Positions 23,876 to 35,585 of a stretch of 64,000 nucleotides of DNA are shown here, in pieces. The first letter of the stretch is position 1; each line of letters starts with the position of its first letter. The notes under the pieces are model-generated. The model saw only the letters and a list, made by a program, of their open reading frames with translations, made no database searches and had not been told where the DNA came from. This DNA comes from Hyphodiscus hymeniophilus. Lineage: Eukaryota; Ascomycota; Leotiomycetes; Helotiales; Hyphodiscaceae. A program made the translations under genes and the position numbers. Location: contig VNKQ01000006.1 in the NCBI GenBank assembly GCA_016508695.1, positions 558,001-622,000 of the forward strand, in the 5' to 3' direction.

Positions 23876-26065
23876 ATGTCTCGCCGTTACTCGTTCGAAG
23901 ACGGCGAGGAAATAAATGTTCCTTCCTTGCATCAACAACATCCCACCGAGCCGCAATACGAGCAACCTCTTTACCAATCTCCTCCACGAAGTCCAGTCAG
24001 CCCAAGTGGTCATCCAGACAGTGCATTCAATCGATTACGGGCTGCAAGGAGATTCAGCAGAGAACAGGACGACGCCAGACCCTTGCAGAACTATGGAGAG
24101 CCAATGAGCCCAATCGCAAACGCACCACGTCCTCCTCCACATCGTGACTCCGAGGGAAGATACTGGGGAGCAGAGCTTGGCTATTCCAACTCACAAATGT
24201 CGAACATTACACCGGGTGCGGACAACTTTGGGGAGCAAGCTGCTGGAGGTATCGCAGGTGTTGCCTACAGTGTGGCGGATGCGAACGCAAGAGAGAGTGG
24301 CCTTGAGGCTATGAGAAATACCCCTGGGTACGACTCCCGACGAGAGATACCTCCGTACGAAGAATCGCCTTACGCACAACATTCTCCTAGAGAACAGCAA
24401 TCAACTTCGTATGATGACCCATACGTAAGACCATCAGCTCGGCAGGAAGCGTCACAGTCGTCTCTCACTCCTCTCGGCGCTGCCGCCTTTCCTCCTGGAA
24501 TTAGTACCCCACAGTCACGCTCGGCAGCCTCGCGATCTCCACATAGCTTCAACAATGATCCGTACATGGACAATCCCTACAACAGACATTCAAGGAACCT
24601 TGACCCCCTAGGTCCTGGCTTTGATCCGAATCTCATTGCAGACGATGGAGATGATGGCTTGGAGTACCGGAACCAATACAGGCCGTCAGCGACGAGTTTA
24701 GGACATCACTCAGATAAAGGTATTACTCCAGGTGCCGCTGCTGCTGTAGCAGGAGGGGCCGGTGCTGCCGGTGGTATCATGGGAGCCATTGGAGGACTCA
24801 TGGGCGGGAAGGCCAATGGAAATAAAGCATCACCCCAGTATGATCCAGTACAGAATCAATACGGAGGACAAAATGACTTCGACCTTGGACAACCTGAGAA
24901 GAGTGAATGGCTGAGCAAGCAATCGACTGGTAACAAGAAGCTCAGGTTGCTTGTAGCAATTCTCGTGGTCGTTTTGATTGTTGGAGGCATTATAGGCGGA
25001 GTTATTGGGGGTGTTCTTGGTCACAAGGGCTCCTCGAAGTCGTCGTCATCGTCGACGAATGGACAGTCTGCAACTACTGATACGCAAAATAACGGGGACC
25101 TTGATATCAATTCGGCCGAAATCAAGAAACTCATGAATAACCCGAACCTCCACAAAGTCTTCCCAGGCATCGACTATACCCCAATGTATACCCAATATCC
25201 AGGCTGCCTTACCTATCCTGCGTCTCAGAACAACGTCACTCGAGATCTTGCTGTTCTCTCTCAACTGACAAATACAGTTCGACTTTACGGCACAGATTGT
25301 AATCAAACCGAACTGCTTCTCCACTCTATTGACCAACTCAAAATGAACGGCACTGTCAAGGTATGGATGGGAGTCTGGCTAGACGGCAACGCGACGACCA
25401 ACACTCGTCAATTAGAGCAGATGTACGATATTCTCGATAAATATGGATCGGACCCCTTTGTTGGTGTTATTATTGGCAATGAAGTTCTTTTCCGAGACGA
25501 AGTTGGTATGCAAGCACCCCAACTCTTGGAGGCCATCACCAGCGTCAAATCGAACTTTACAGCGAAAAAGATCGATCTACCAGTTGCCTCGAGTGATCTG
25601 GGTGATTCATGGAATACTGCCCCCGCAATCGTCTCCGAGATTGACTACCTAATGTCAAACATCCACCCTTTCTTTGCAGGTGTGACCGCTGAGGAAGCTG
25701 CTAGCTGGACCTACAACTTCTGGACACAGCACGACACTATTCTTAAGACCGACATCACCAAGAATGTCATTTCGGAAACTGGATGGCCTTCGATAGGTGG
25801 CACAGATTGTGGTGGTGCCACGACCTGCACGAACGGCTCTGTTGCTGGCATCTCGGAGATGAATAGTTTCATGGATGGATGGGTCTGTCAAGCACTGGCG
25901 AATAATACAAACTACTTCTGGTTTGAGGCTTTCGATGAACCTTGGAAGATACAGTTTGATACTCCGGGCGAAAATTGGGAAGATCATTGGGGATTGATGG
26001 ATGTTAATCGAAATCTGAAAGATGGGGTAGTCATTCCCGATTGCGGGGGAAAGACGGTTGCCTAA
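23876..26065 (+). CDS. GH17 glucan 1,3-beta-glucosidase, type II membrane (BtgC-like)
   Basis: Single exon, 729 aa. The long cytoplasmic N-terminus (about 1-355) is rich in Pro, Ser, Tyr and Gln. One membrane segment follows at about 358-385 (LLVAILVVVLIVGGIIGGVI), then a Ser-rich linker and an extracellular GH17 domain from about 420 (HKVFPGIDYTPMYTQYPGC). The catalytic glutamates are at about Glu536 (VIIGNEVLFRDE, acid/base) and Glu634 (VISETGWPS, nucleophile). The layout equals that of Aspergillus BtgC, a type II membrane protein acting on beta-1,3-glucan in wall remodelling. There are several NxT/NxS glycosylation sites in the outer domain. Confidence 0.95.
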   Translation: MSRRYSFEDGEEINVPSLHQQHPTEPQYEQPLYQSPPRSPVSPSGHPDSAFNRLRAARRFSREQDDARPLQNYGEPMSPIANAPRPPPHRDSEGRYWGAELGYSNSQMSNITPGADNFGEQAAGGIAGVAYSVADANARESGLEAMRNTPGYDSRREIPPYEESPYAQHSPREQQSTSYDDPYVRPSARQEASQSSLTPLGAAAFPPGISTPQSRSAASRSPHSFNNDPYMDNPYNRHSRNLDPLGPGFDPNLIADDGDDGLEYRNQYRPSATSLGHHSDKGITPGAAAAVAGGAGAAGGIMGAIGGLMGGKANGNKASPQYDPVQNQYGGQNDFDLGQPEKSEWLSKQSTGNKKLRLLVAILVVVLIVGGIIGGVIGGVLGHKGSSKSSSSSTNGQSATTDTQNNGDLDINSAEIKKLMNNPNLHKVFPGIDYTPMYTQYPGCLTYPASQNNVTRDLAVLSQLTNTVRLYGTDCNQTELLLHSIDQLKMNGTVKVWMGVWLDGNATTNTRQLEQMYDILDKYGSDPFVGVIIGNEVLFRDEVGMQAPQLLEAITSVKSNFTAKKIDLPVASSDLGDSWNTAPAIVSEIDYLMSNIHPFFAGVTAEEAASWTYNFWTQHDTILKTDITKNVISETGWPSIGGTDCGGATTCTNGSVAGISEMNSFMDGWVCQALANNTNYFWFEAFDEPWKIQFDTPGENWEDHWGLMDVNRNLKDGVVIPDCGGKTVA

Positions 26066-27428
26066 GATAGTGGATATTATGAGACAATTTTGGGCGATTT
26101 CGCATTTTGGAGTTCTGGAAAGGCATAATAGGTTAACTGTACCGATATCACGATCTGATGGGGAAGGATCCTGGACGCCTTTGATGGAAACTGGCACAAT
26201 AAATGTATATAACGAACGGTTCACGGAATTGGGGGCGCATTGCAATTCAAAAGTTAAAACAAACACTTCCCAGCTTGATCCAATCTTGTTCCCATGGGTG
26301 CATCAGTGATAAGTAGTGGATGCTAAAGATAGTGAGTGGGTTCTAATTACTCCCACGCAATGCTCGGCAACCAACTTGATAGAACTCAGAAGGTTATCTA
26401 CGCTAAACAGTGCGGTCCTTTGGATTTTAGCTTCTAAAGTGTCAATCTCAATCCTCCCTAACATTTGATGCACCAATACGCTGCCACTAAATGTGTTCGA
26501 TATAACCGAGGGATTAACGCGTTTCACCAAATTGGTAGTTCGAAAATAAGCTTATGGTTATCATGGGTGTTGATGAGCTTTGTCGGTACTACAGTAAGCA
26601 TTTTAGTAGTCACAGAAAGGCATTGCAAACGAGCCTGCTGATCAATGACATGAGAAAGCCCTTACCAGCTGCTATTTCTCATTCTAGAAGGTGCCTTTCG
26701 CCGAGTCCGATGGACTGTTGTACGAGCAGGAGGCATTTGAGGAGGAGTAACAAATAAGCTCGAAGGGCTAACGCGGGCTTATGAATTGACGTGTTGAAAT
26801 GGGACACACTGCAGGATTCTGAGGGTGGAGCACTGCGGATCCTTCCCCAAAGACGGGAATGCACCTACGGCCGCAGTGACCCCACATCAATCATCCCCTG
26901 TTTAATATCCAGGAACAGAACAAACATGGCGAGATTAACTCGGACATGTGGAGGATAGATTGAACGAGAGGCTCCCAAAGACATCATTGGACCGATGCAA
27001 GGCATCAGGGCGAAATACTAGCTTCTGTCATACGAGTACCTACTTTACAAACCGTCAGCTCGCTAGTGTGAGCTGGAGCTGATTGAGTCCGGAGACGTCT
27101 ATTTTACGGCAAAAGTTCCATCAGATCATCTACCCCTCTTGTTCTGAACCATTCAAGCAGCAAATTAGTTTTCACCATCCTAGCAATTCAGTAACGTAGC
27201 AAGTTATCGGCACTGACTCTTATAGAATTCATGTCACAAGGCTCGCCTGGAATAACCCACGGATCGACAGATTCCGCAAGATCACCCCGAGGCTCAACTC
27301 ATGGCATTCGCTGGCAAATGGGGGGCTACGGATGTTGGATATATAAACCTCCGGTGTTCCCACCCAAGTAGTGCAGGCTCATCTTTTTCTCGCAGTTCCT
27401 AAAGCACTTCCAAGCCTCCAATATCACA
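26066..27428. other. Intergenic region upstream of GH26-like gene
   Basis: About 1.36 kb with no supported gene. A TATATAAA box is present near its right end. Confidence 0.5.
27340..27347 (+). promoter_or_regulatory. TATA box of the GH26-like gene
   Basis: TATATAAA lies 82 bp upstream of the ATG at 27429, a suitable position for a core promoter. Confidence 0.55.
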
Positions 27429-28966
27429 ATGAAGGTGCTTACTATCTCTTTTGAGGCAGTGGCTCTGGCTGCTGGAGTCTCTGCTTTGACAACTCTACAC
27501 AAATCGAACGTTCAAAAGAGGGGTATGTTCATCAGCAAACTTAAATTCCATCTCTAACGCAATTTAGTTGATGGACTCCCATCTGGAGGCGTCGTTGCCA
27601 ATGGAGTGGCCTTTGGCTTCCTTCCCTCGGATGGATCCGCTGCGAGCCCTTCTTACACCATGTCCACCATTGACTCAACTCTGGGAGGCAAGGCAAGCAC
27701 TTATGGCTGGTATTCACAAATCACGTCCTCGACCTATGACGGAAGCCAATTGCTGGAGGTCCTTGATGATGTGGTCTCTTCGGGAGCAGTCTTTCAGCCC
27801 GCCATCATGCCTTACATTCCCTTCAGTCAGGTGACTCCCAGCGTTGCCTCGCAAGTCGCCAGTGTGTTGGGACAATTCACAGCCAAAGGCGTTGAAGTCT
27901 GGCTGAGATTTGGGCATGAGATGAACTACTATGTCGTAAGTAATTAGTCACAACTGCGGCTTCAATTCAACAAGCTGATCAACGTACCCAGGGTGCTGGT
28001 ACATACTCAGGATCCCCTGCAGAGTTCATTACGGCTTGGTGGGTGTTCTCTGAGGCTCCCTTTCTCTTTTCGATTGTTTCATTTCAAGAACTGCTTGACG
28101 CAATCTGCTTCCCCAAATCCTGCCGCTCTTGAAAGAGGAATTTCTTCTCTTCCCCTGAAAATGCATCAAGAAGCAACGCTGACCTTAAGCCTGCATTTCA
28201 GGAAGAACATCCACTCAGCAGTCTCCTCAAACTCACTGATCAAAATGTATTGGTCTCCCAACATTCCAGTGTCGACAGCTAATCAATATTTCCCTGGAGC
28301 GTCCTACGTTGACGTCGTTGGAATCGATTGCTATCCTTCAAGCCCGCTCTCTTCAACTGCATTCTCAGATTGCTATTCGGAGTTCTACAACACCTACTCT
28401 TCCTCGAGTGGTTACAATATCCCCTTCGCAATTGGAGAAACGGGGTATGGCTCTGATGGGAACAACGATCAATGGCTTTCACAGCTTGTGAGCCAAAACA
28501 TGTGCGATTACCCAAATTATATCGCTGCATCCTGGTTCGAGTATGACAAGGAGAGTGATTTCCGAATCGTCATGGGCAGCTCATCGATTCTCGCTGAGAC
28601 GAAGTCATTGCTTCTGCACAACAGCGGGAAGGGGACATCGGGTTGTTCTGGAGGGGGTGGTGGCAGTACAACTACATCCATCCCTCCCCCAATATCTACC
28701 TTTCCGGCCGATTCTTGCACATGGGGGTGAGTATATTCTTCTACTTGACCAGTTTTGAAGATGCTGACAGTGTACACAGGTGCGAAGGCTGGGATTGTAG
28801 CTCATCCTCGCCATGCCAGAGTGCATATTCGTGCGTAGGCGGGTTCTGTAGTGATTGCACTTGGGGCTGTAATGGGTGGTCATGCAGTTCTTCCAGCCCC
28901 TGCAACCCTGATTACACTTGTGTTAGTGGCTATTGCCACCATTCTGGGTCTGCAACGAAGAAATGA
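27429..28966 (+). CDS. GH26-like secreted glycoside hydrolase with Cys-rich C-terminal module
   Basis: Five exons: 27429-27522, 27568-27935, 27992-28038, 28202-28726 and 28780-28966, giving 406 aa. All introns are GT-AG; the third is 163 nt with donor GTGGGT. The signal peptide (MKVLTISFEAVALAAGVSA) is followed by a KR site. The catalytic domain resembles GH26 mannanases: Glu149 in LRFGHEMNYY is the expected acid/base and Glu249 in AIGETGYG the expected nucleophile, with KMYWSPN and VDVVGIDCYP between. After a Gly/Thr/Pro linker come two copies of a Cys-rich unit (CEGWDCSSSSPCQ, CNGWSCSSSSPCN), possibly a binding module. The substrate is probably beta-mannan or a related hemicellulose, but this is inference. 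Confidence 0.85.
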
Positions 28967-30577
28967 GGAGAGGATGGGTGGTATTGGCGAAGTGATGAGA
29001 TCCGTCAGCCGAAGTATTCTCTATATATACTTGATTCTCGCGTAAGACTAGTCTTTGAGATCAGTTCTATTTGTTTGCGCAACCTTACTTTTGCTTTGGC
29101 CCAACGGTCGTTCTCGAATTTGCTATGTGAGACCTCCCTACAAGACATCATCAAGTAAGTTTTATTCTCGGCACTTTGATTCCCCGGACCTAAATATGGT
29201 GATTGCAGCGGGTGTGATTTTGAAAAAGACCTAGGCAGGAAGAGCTGCATGGATGACGAGTATGTTCTACCGGAGGTATCACGAGGCTGAGACACGTTAG
29301 TCCTGCAAAACCGTGATACAAAAAGGGAGAATATTATGAGATGCATACTCAGGAGCCCACTTTAGGCTTTTCTGCTGTCGGTGCTCCCTCCTAACGTGTC
29401 TCGCCGCCACCAAGTCCCCACGATGGTCACGTGGAAGTTAGAGACCTGGCTCTTCCGATCCCATCTTCGTACGTGAGACTACTGTAGCCCCCTGGCCTTC
29501 GCCCAACTTCATCAACGTGGCGAATCCAGAACGCGGTATATGCTGGAAAGGTGTCAAAGATCGCATTCTTGACAGACCTTTCGCAACTAGGTCTATTCGT
29601 AACATGGAAAATGGCTCGCCGGCCGGTATCCATGGAGGTAGATGAGTCGCAAAACACAGACTTTTCTTGACGGCGAAACGAGCCTCGACAGCGACACAAG
29701 CCTCGACAGCTCCGGCTCAAAAGTGAAGGACTGGTTTGGCGGGGCTGTAAGATGCTGGTATAGAAAGAATACAATCATCGCCTTGCCATATGGTGTAGTC
29801 CTCATGGCCAAGTTTGACATCAGATTGAAGTTGCTCGTCCCACCAGCGGATGGCCACAGTCAATCCGATCTTCTGTGCCAACTATTTAACTTCTCAAAAT
29901 ACCTACATGCAAGCTCGCCCCCAAGAATCGGCACTTTACTATTTCCTTTTCTATAATAAGTCGATGGGGTAAAATCTGCTTGACATTGAATCGCTTGGCG
30001 GAGATAGTCAAGGCAGTGATCTTTGATGATGAGACTTCTCTCAAAAGGCAAAATATCGACAGAGCTTCAGTTCATCGTCATGGGAGTTAGGAGCTCGAGA
30101 TCTTGCTCTTCTGCATATCACGGTACTTTACGCCGAGGCTCTCCAGAGGTCGTGGCTGTATAAGTAGTATGTAAGCGAAAATCCGCTAGAACAACACAAT
30201 ATAGGCTCGCTCGCTCTCGGGGTTTCTGGTACGAAAGTGAGCTTGAAACAATGAGACCGCTGACGACTCTTGAGCAAGCCTGTAGGGTCTGTAATACTTC
30301 ATTACACTTGCAGAAAACTTGAGGCATGAAAAGAGACGGAACAGAGATGAAGAAGGGCCCGGTTCAGACAGAATTTGTGCCTCAACAATTTATGTCATAT
30401 GGAAACACTGGTTTGGGAATTTAAAAGCCGCAAGGGCCAAATTTCGCAAGGTCACAAGATTATGCTTTTTAACGAATGCCATGGGTATACACGAGAAATT
30501 CACACCTTCCCACGCACCATCCCACGCACCACTTGTCTCGTCTATTCTGACCTATCTCCTGTGGGGGACAAACTGGA
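28967..30577. other. Gene-poor region
   Basis: About 1.6 kb. A 104-codon plus-strand frame at 29645-29956 (MSRKTQTFLDGETSLDSD) has no recognisable domain and is not called. Nothing else is supported. Confidence 0.45.
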
Positions 30578-31959
30578 CTATGTTGGATACTGTGGGATAT
30601 GCGGAGGGTAGCCCGATAATCGTGCTTCCTGCATTGGCGGACTATGGCCGGGTCCCAAGCCCCTCGGACTTTCCATCTCTGCAATCGTGGGCCCCTGCCA
30701 ATGCTCGCCTGTCGAATTGTATGAAGTGTGATGATCGGTGTACGAGGGGTTGGAAGGCGTGACATATGCGGATGAGGGCGTGAATTGTTCCGATGGAGGC
30801 GGTTGTTGTGGATGGCTTTTGTTTCTTCGAAGGAAGAAGAGGATCATACCGACTGCGATCAATACTACTGCTGCTGCGCCAATGGCGATCCCTGCTATGG
30901 CTCCTCCGCCTAGCTTGCTTGAGCTTGCTGATTTAGCAGGCGCGGACGTGGAGGTTTGTGCTGCAGCTGAAGTGGTGGACGTCGATGAGGAAGATGTAGA
31001 AGAGGTAGAAGTGGATGAAGAGGAGGGCGTAGCAGTCGAAGAAAGTGCAGAAGTTGATTGCGACGTCGAATTGTCCAGACCTCCAGGCTGAAGATTCTGA
31101 TATAGAGCGCAGTCTGGAGACGGCTCTGCGAGTGGGCAATTTGTGGCCTGGCAAAGGGAAAGCAGTTCTGGACCTTGTGCGGCATTAAGAGTAATTGGAG
31201 GCGCGCATGCGACGTTATATTGACTGTTCAAGTTGTTGGATAGTGTTGTTGCGTCTTCTTCCGAGAGTCCATAATGGACCGTAGCTAAAGTGAGCTGATC
31301 GATGAAGTGTGCCAGATCCGTGTAATTTAAATTCATGTACTTGTGGACATAGGCCAAGCTTAGTTGTTGAGACGCGCCGCTGGTCTGGGGAGTGGCAGAT
31401 GGTTCGGTACACCCAAAAATGTGTCCAAAGGCGGAAAACCAATGTTGGAAGAGTTTACTTGTACAAAATTTTAGCATAGGTCAAAGTATATCTGGCTAAA
31501 GCACCTACTATTCATTTGTCCCATTATTCAACTGCACCGTGGGTGTAACTCCAGTCAAGAAGTCTGACAAAGGCTGGAGTCCAGCATCAAGCCAATTTAT
31601 CGCAATGGGAGCATTATTCAAGTTCGTGGAGGGAATCGAGCCGTTAAACCACGGCTGGAGGTTGACATTGAGTCCTTTGTAGGATCCAGGATTCCAGATA
31701 CCTTATCACTTTGATCAGCAAAGTCAACAGCGCATGCCGCATGAGAAGGTTAAATACCTGTGAGTGCTGTATCGACATTTTGTAGATCAAAAGGTCCTGC
31801 AAAAGCAAGTGTGACAATACTTTGCATAAGACGCAGTTGTGTGACATTGTTGTTCGTTCCATACAAGCTTTCAGCGTAGTAATCGCATAATGATACATTA
31901 TTAGGTCTTTGAGCAAAACATGCTGTAAAGAATATTGCGACTATCGCTGAAAAACGCAT
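30578..31959 (-). CDS. Single-pass membrane protein of unknown function
   Basis: Minus-strand exons are 31959-31758, 31701-31509 and 31457-30578, giving 424 aa. The introns (56 and 51 nt) are GT-AG; the second uses GTAGGT directly before an in-frame stop, and splicing gives NGTNEYKLFQHWF. A signal peptide (MRFSAIVAIFFTACFA) leads to an extracellular domain of about 250 residues with scattered Cys and several N-glycosylation sites. This is followed by a Ser/Thr-rich stalk (about 265-315), a membrane segment (GGGAIAGIAIGAAAVVLIAV) with an RR stop-transfer, and a Pro/Ser/Tyr-rich cytoplasmic tail. The layout resembles fungal wall-stress sensor or adhesion receptors. I do not recognise the ectodomain. 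Confidence 0.8.
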
Positions 31960-34137
31960 CTCGAAGGATTGGCATGAACACCCCTTCAAGAGGACAACAA
32001 AACGAAAGACGACAAATTTCAAGATGGGGGTTAAGGAAGGACTTTGCAAACGGCGCAGCAGAATGACGGCCTCACGAGCCACTGCAACTCCATCTATCAG
32101 TGCCAGTGGGGATTGACAGCTCGACCGCCCCCAAGCCTGCCGGGGTCTCGTGGGATGAACACCGCACAGTCTTTCTGCATCCTTGGCCGTCCGACGGAGT
32201 GCAGCCCACTTGGAGATTGCACGGAAAGCCATCTATGCAGTAATCGGCACACTCTCATGCCCTCTCAGCGACGTCGCAACTTCGCAGGTCTACTGTGGTT
32301 TGTGAATGCGGCTGAGATATCGAAAACAGGGATTCAGACCAAGAACAGAAAACAAGACGGAGAAGAAAGCTTCCATTCGCCAACTTGGCGATAAATAAGA
32401 AAGCATGGAGTCAATGTAATTGGCTCTTTTCAGCCACATGTCTAGAGATGTGGGCAGGAAAGGGAAGGTGGGTGGAAGGATGCAGAACCTAGAACTGAGG
32501 GCTGGGATGGAAGCATACTTCACGGGACCGAACGGCTGGAGAGAGCCGCGGAATATATTGATTATTGCGGTCCGTATCTGGATAAGCGCAGTTTCCACGA
32601 TCGATCAGAGACCACGACTTGTCTTTGGGATAGCTCTAAACCGTGTTGAGGTGGTTGACAAAACAAAAGGGGAGGTTAAAAAGAAGAATGACTATCCTTC
32701 GTCCACTGCCCCCAATTTCGCCCCCAATGTCACGCGCCATGACTTCCCGAGTACTTGCGCCTACGTTCCTCAAATTATTATCCTATAGCCAGTCATATCC
32801 GTGTCACTAATTTCACCATACATATTCCCATATGGTCCTACGTAGTCCTCGTCCAAGTCCAAGTCGTCATCCTCTGGCAGTGGTTTATTTGCTGTTTCGA
32901 TTCTGGCGAGCGCATTATTGATAGTATCAATGATCCGAGAAGCCGTTCCCCCAGCATCTTGTCGCGACCTACGTACTTCCTCCGAACGCCAGGCACACCA
33001 ACGCTCATCCACGACTAGCCATCACTACGTGCACACTGTTCCATCTAAAGACACGACTCCTTCAACCACGGGAAATGTGATGTTCCATCCCCTGAACTTG
33101 GACTACTACAAATATCCTCTGTACAATATGTTTCTAACCTCGAAGCCTTCTCCGCCGGTCACGTACTGTTCGATGGCGGTAAGGCCTGAAAGACTCGCAG
33201 AGATGCTAAGCGAACACGAAACAGGGCAAGCGAGAAAACGGGGTCATGGAGAATGCGATATTGTTAACGATGGCGCCTTAGGTGCTCAAGATGCGTGAAG
33301 GTCAAGCCTGGTTGCATCTAGTGATCAGGGGATCCGAAAGATGTTCAACATAAACTCGAAAAATAAGATCCAGTCAAGTGGCGTTGTGAAGTAGTGCGGG
33401 CGACTCGGCAGGAATTGACTGCTTGTCACTCTTGGGCGAGGGTGCTACGTCTTCGTTAAGACGCTTTCCAACATTCTGAGACTATGTCCAGAAGCTATTG
33501 AGCTTGCTGCTCGAGCTCACCAAATACTCAAGTCGGCATGACGGTGAGCTGAGTTCTTCCTCCCAACCCTCCAAATTTCAAAAGAGCCTTTCACTGTTGC
33601 ATTTCCTTCTTCGCTTGGCGTTTTGAAATCTCTTCAAGCGATGGACCACCGCAAGCAATCAATCACATACAGGTTGATTTTCATAAAGGTGCGTTGTACT
33701 TTGGGTATAGAGCTCCAATTCTTAACGTGATTTAGTTCTCAATTGCATGACAAAGTCACGAGATATTTCATTTACCCAAAATTCTTATGCTTCAATTAGT
33801 TTCTCTGCAGCATGGTCTAACCGTCTAACGTGGTGTTGAACTCCAGAACATGGAGCTTTACCCCCTTACCCAGTTCTGCTCATTAGGCTACATAATATTT
33901 CAGCCTAAAGACCAATTATCCATCTTGGGAAACATTCCACAAGTACGTGTAGTGGCATGATAATTTCACGTGACACAAGGAGACGTCTGATGTTCTTCGG
34001 AATTTCCGTGGCTCCTCACGCCATTCTCATATTCTTCTGTCATTATACACAAGTTATTATGGCCTATAAATGTGTCTTTCTCGATTTTCCATTTGGAAAA
34101 AAGAAGCAACACATAACAATACCACATCATTCTCGTC
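31960..34137. other. Gene-poor region
   Basis: About 2.2 kb with no well supported gene apart from a possible small acidic frame at 33012-32770 listed separately. Confidence 0.45.
32770..33012 (-). CDS. Possible small acidic protein or gene fragment
   Basis: This 80-codon frame contains a helical stretch (RIIDTINNALARIETANK) and an acidic tail (PEDDDLDLDEDYVGPYG). Composition is coding-like, but there is no family match, the start is uncertain, and it may be a remnant or a terminal exon. Confidence 0.22.
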   Translation of the reverse strand: MDERWCAWRSEEVRRSRQDAGGTASRIIDTINNALARIETANKPLPEDDDLDLDEDYVGPYGNMYGEISDTDMTGYRIII

Positions 34138-35297
34138 ATGTCTAAAATCTTATCCGCTACAAACGGCCATAAAAATCTGAGCACTCTCACACTCAACAAT
34201 GGCAAACCCATGCCGCTAGTAGGGCACGGTCTTTGGAAAATACCAAATGAAAATGTTGCCGACCACGTCTACAATGCGATTAAAGCTGGATATCGCCTCT
34301 TCGACGGCGCCTGTGGTGAGCTCCCCTCCCCTCTTCTAGCAACCTCTTCTAACATGTCACACAGATTATGGCAATGAAGTAGAAGCAGGCCAAGGTGTTA
34401 CTCGTGCTATTGCGGATGGTCTCGTCCAACGCTCCGACCTCTTCATCGTGTCCAAGCTCTGGAACACGTTCCACGAAAAAGATCGCGTTGAACCAATTTG
34501 CAGAAAGCAGTTGAGCGATTGGGGACTCGAGTATTTTGATCTTTATATCATGCATTTCCGTGCGTGATCCCTCCTGCTCAATTGCAAAGCTCACAGGTCA
34601 CTAACCAAGCCAAAAGCCATTGCAATGAAATACGTCGATCCTAAAATTCGATATCCGCCCGGCTGGTTTGATTCTGGGATAGACGGCACGCAGATCATCC
34701 AATCATCGGCCACAATCCGAGATACCTGGGAGGCCATGGAAAGTCTCGTGGAAAAGAACCTCGTGAAATCCATTGGAACCAGCAATTTCAACTGTGCTTC
34801 CATCATGGATCTGCTGCGGTACGCAATAGTCCGGCCCGCAACGCTACAGATCGAATATCATCCCTATCTCGTTCAACAAGCCTTAGTCGACTATGCACAG
34901 TCCGAGGGCATTACAGTCACGGCATATAGTTCATTTGGACTGCAGGGATATGTGGAGATGGATCTCGAGCATGCGGTGAAGACACCGCATTTATTCCAAA
35001 ACGAAACGGTGAGAAAGGTAGCGGAAGTTCATGGGGTAAGTACTCCCCAAGTCCTACTCCGCTGGGCAACATAACAGCGGGTCGCGGTTATTCCGAAAAG
35101 CGATTCGGAGAGCATGTTGAAGAAGAATCTGCATGCAAGAAGCTTTGATCTGACGGAGGATGAGATCAAATCTATTAGTGCGTTAAATTGTGGCTTAAGA
35201 TTTAATGATCCGCTTGTTGTGAGTTTTGCCCTTTGTGAAATGGAAGAAGCGTACTGACAACGGCTAGTATTTTGGATGTCTTCCTATCTTTGCTTGA
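34138..35297 (+). pseudogene. Aldo-keto reductase (xylose-reductase-like) with an in-frame TAA
   Basis: Exons are 34138-34315, 34365-34559, 34617-35218 and 35268-35297, with GT-AG introns of 49, 57 and 49 nt; all joins keep phase. The full reading is 334 codons plus the stop, the normal family length. The AKR tetrad is present: Asp56, Tyr61 (DYGNE), Lys90 (VSKLW) and His123 (IMHFP). The NADPH-binding end VAVIPKSDSES and the C-terminal LPIFA are also there. A TAA at 35072-35074 (codon 277) interrupts the conserved block QVLLRWAT-stop-QRVAVIPKS. One C-to-T change from CAA would explain it. A cryptic in-phase 42-nt GTAAGT...CAG segment at 35038-35079 covers the stop, but it would delete conserved residues. 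The native enzyme would reduce aldehydes or sugars with NADPH. Confidence 0.85.
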
Positions 35298-35585
35298 TTG
35301 TTTGTCGAAGTGAAAGGACATGGTTGATAGACTACGAAATATTTATTCTCGTTTAATGGTTCGAAGGTATGAGCGATTAGATCACTTCCTGTATAATGAT
35401 TACTGCTGCATCTTGGCGCTCTCATATTCTGTTTATCAAAATCAAGCCGCAAGGAATCGGTACAAGATTGACACTTCAAACCATTGTACATTTCTGATGT
35501 TTATGATGGATCGTTGTTGAGAGCTACGGAACTGAATCGATATGAAGCTACGAGCACGCCTGCCGTTAAATGCAACTAGGAGGCT

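Noticed and set aside
34138..35297. A mobile element as the cause of the gene breaks at 34-42 kb
   Set aside because: The lesions are single-base; I found no terminal repeats, target-site duplications, transposase or reverse transcriptase motifs.
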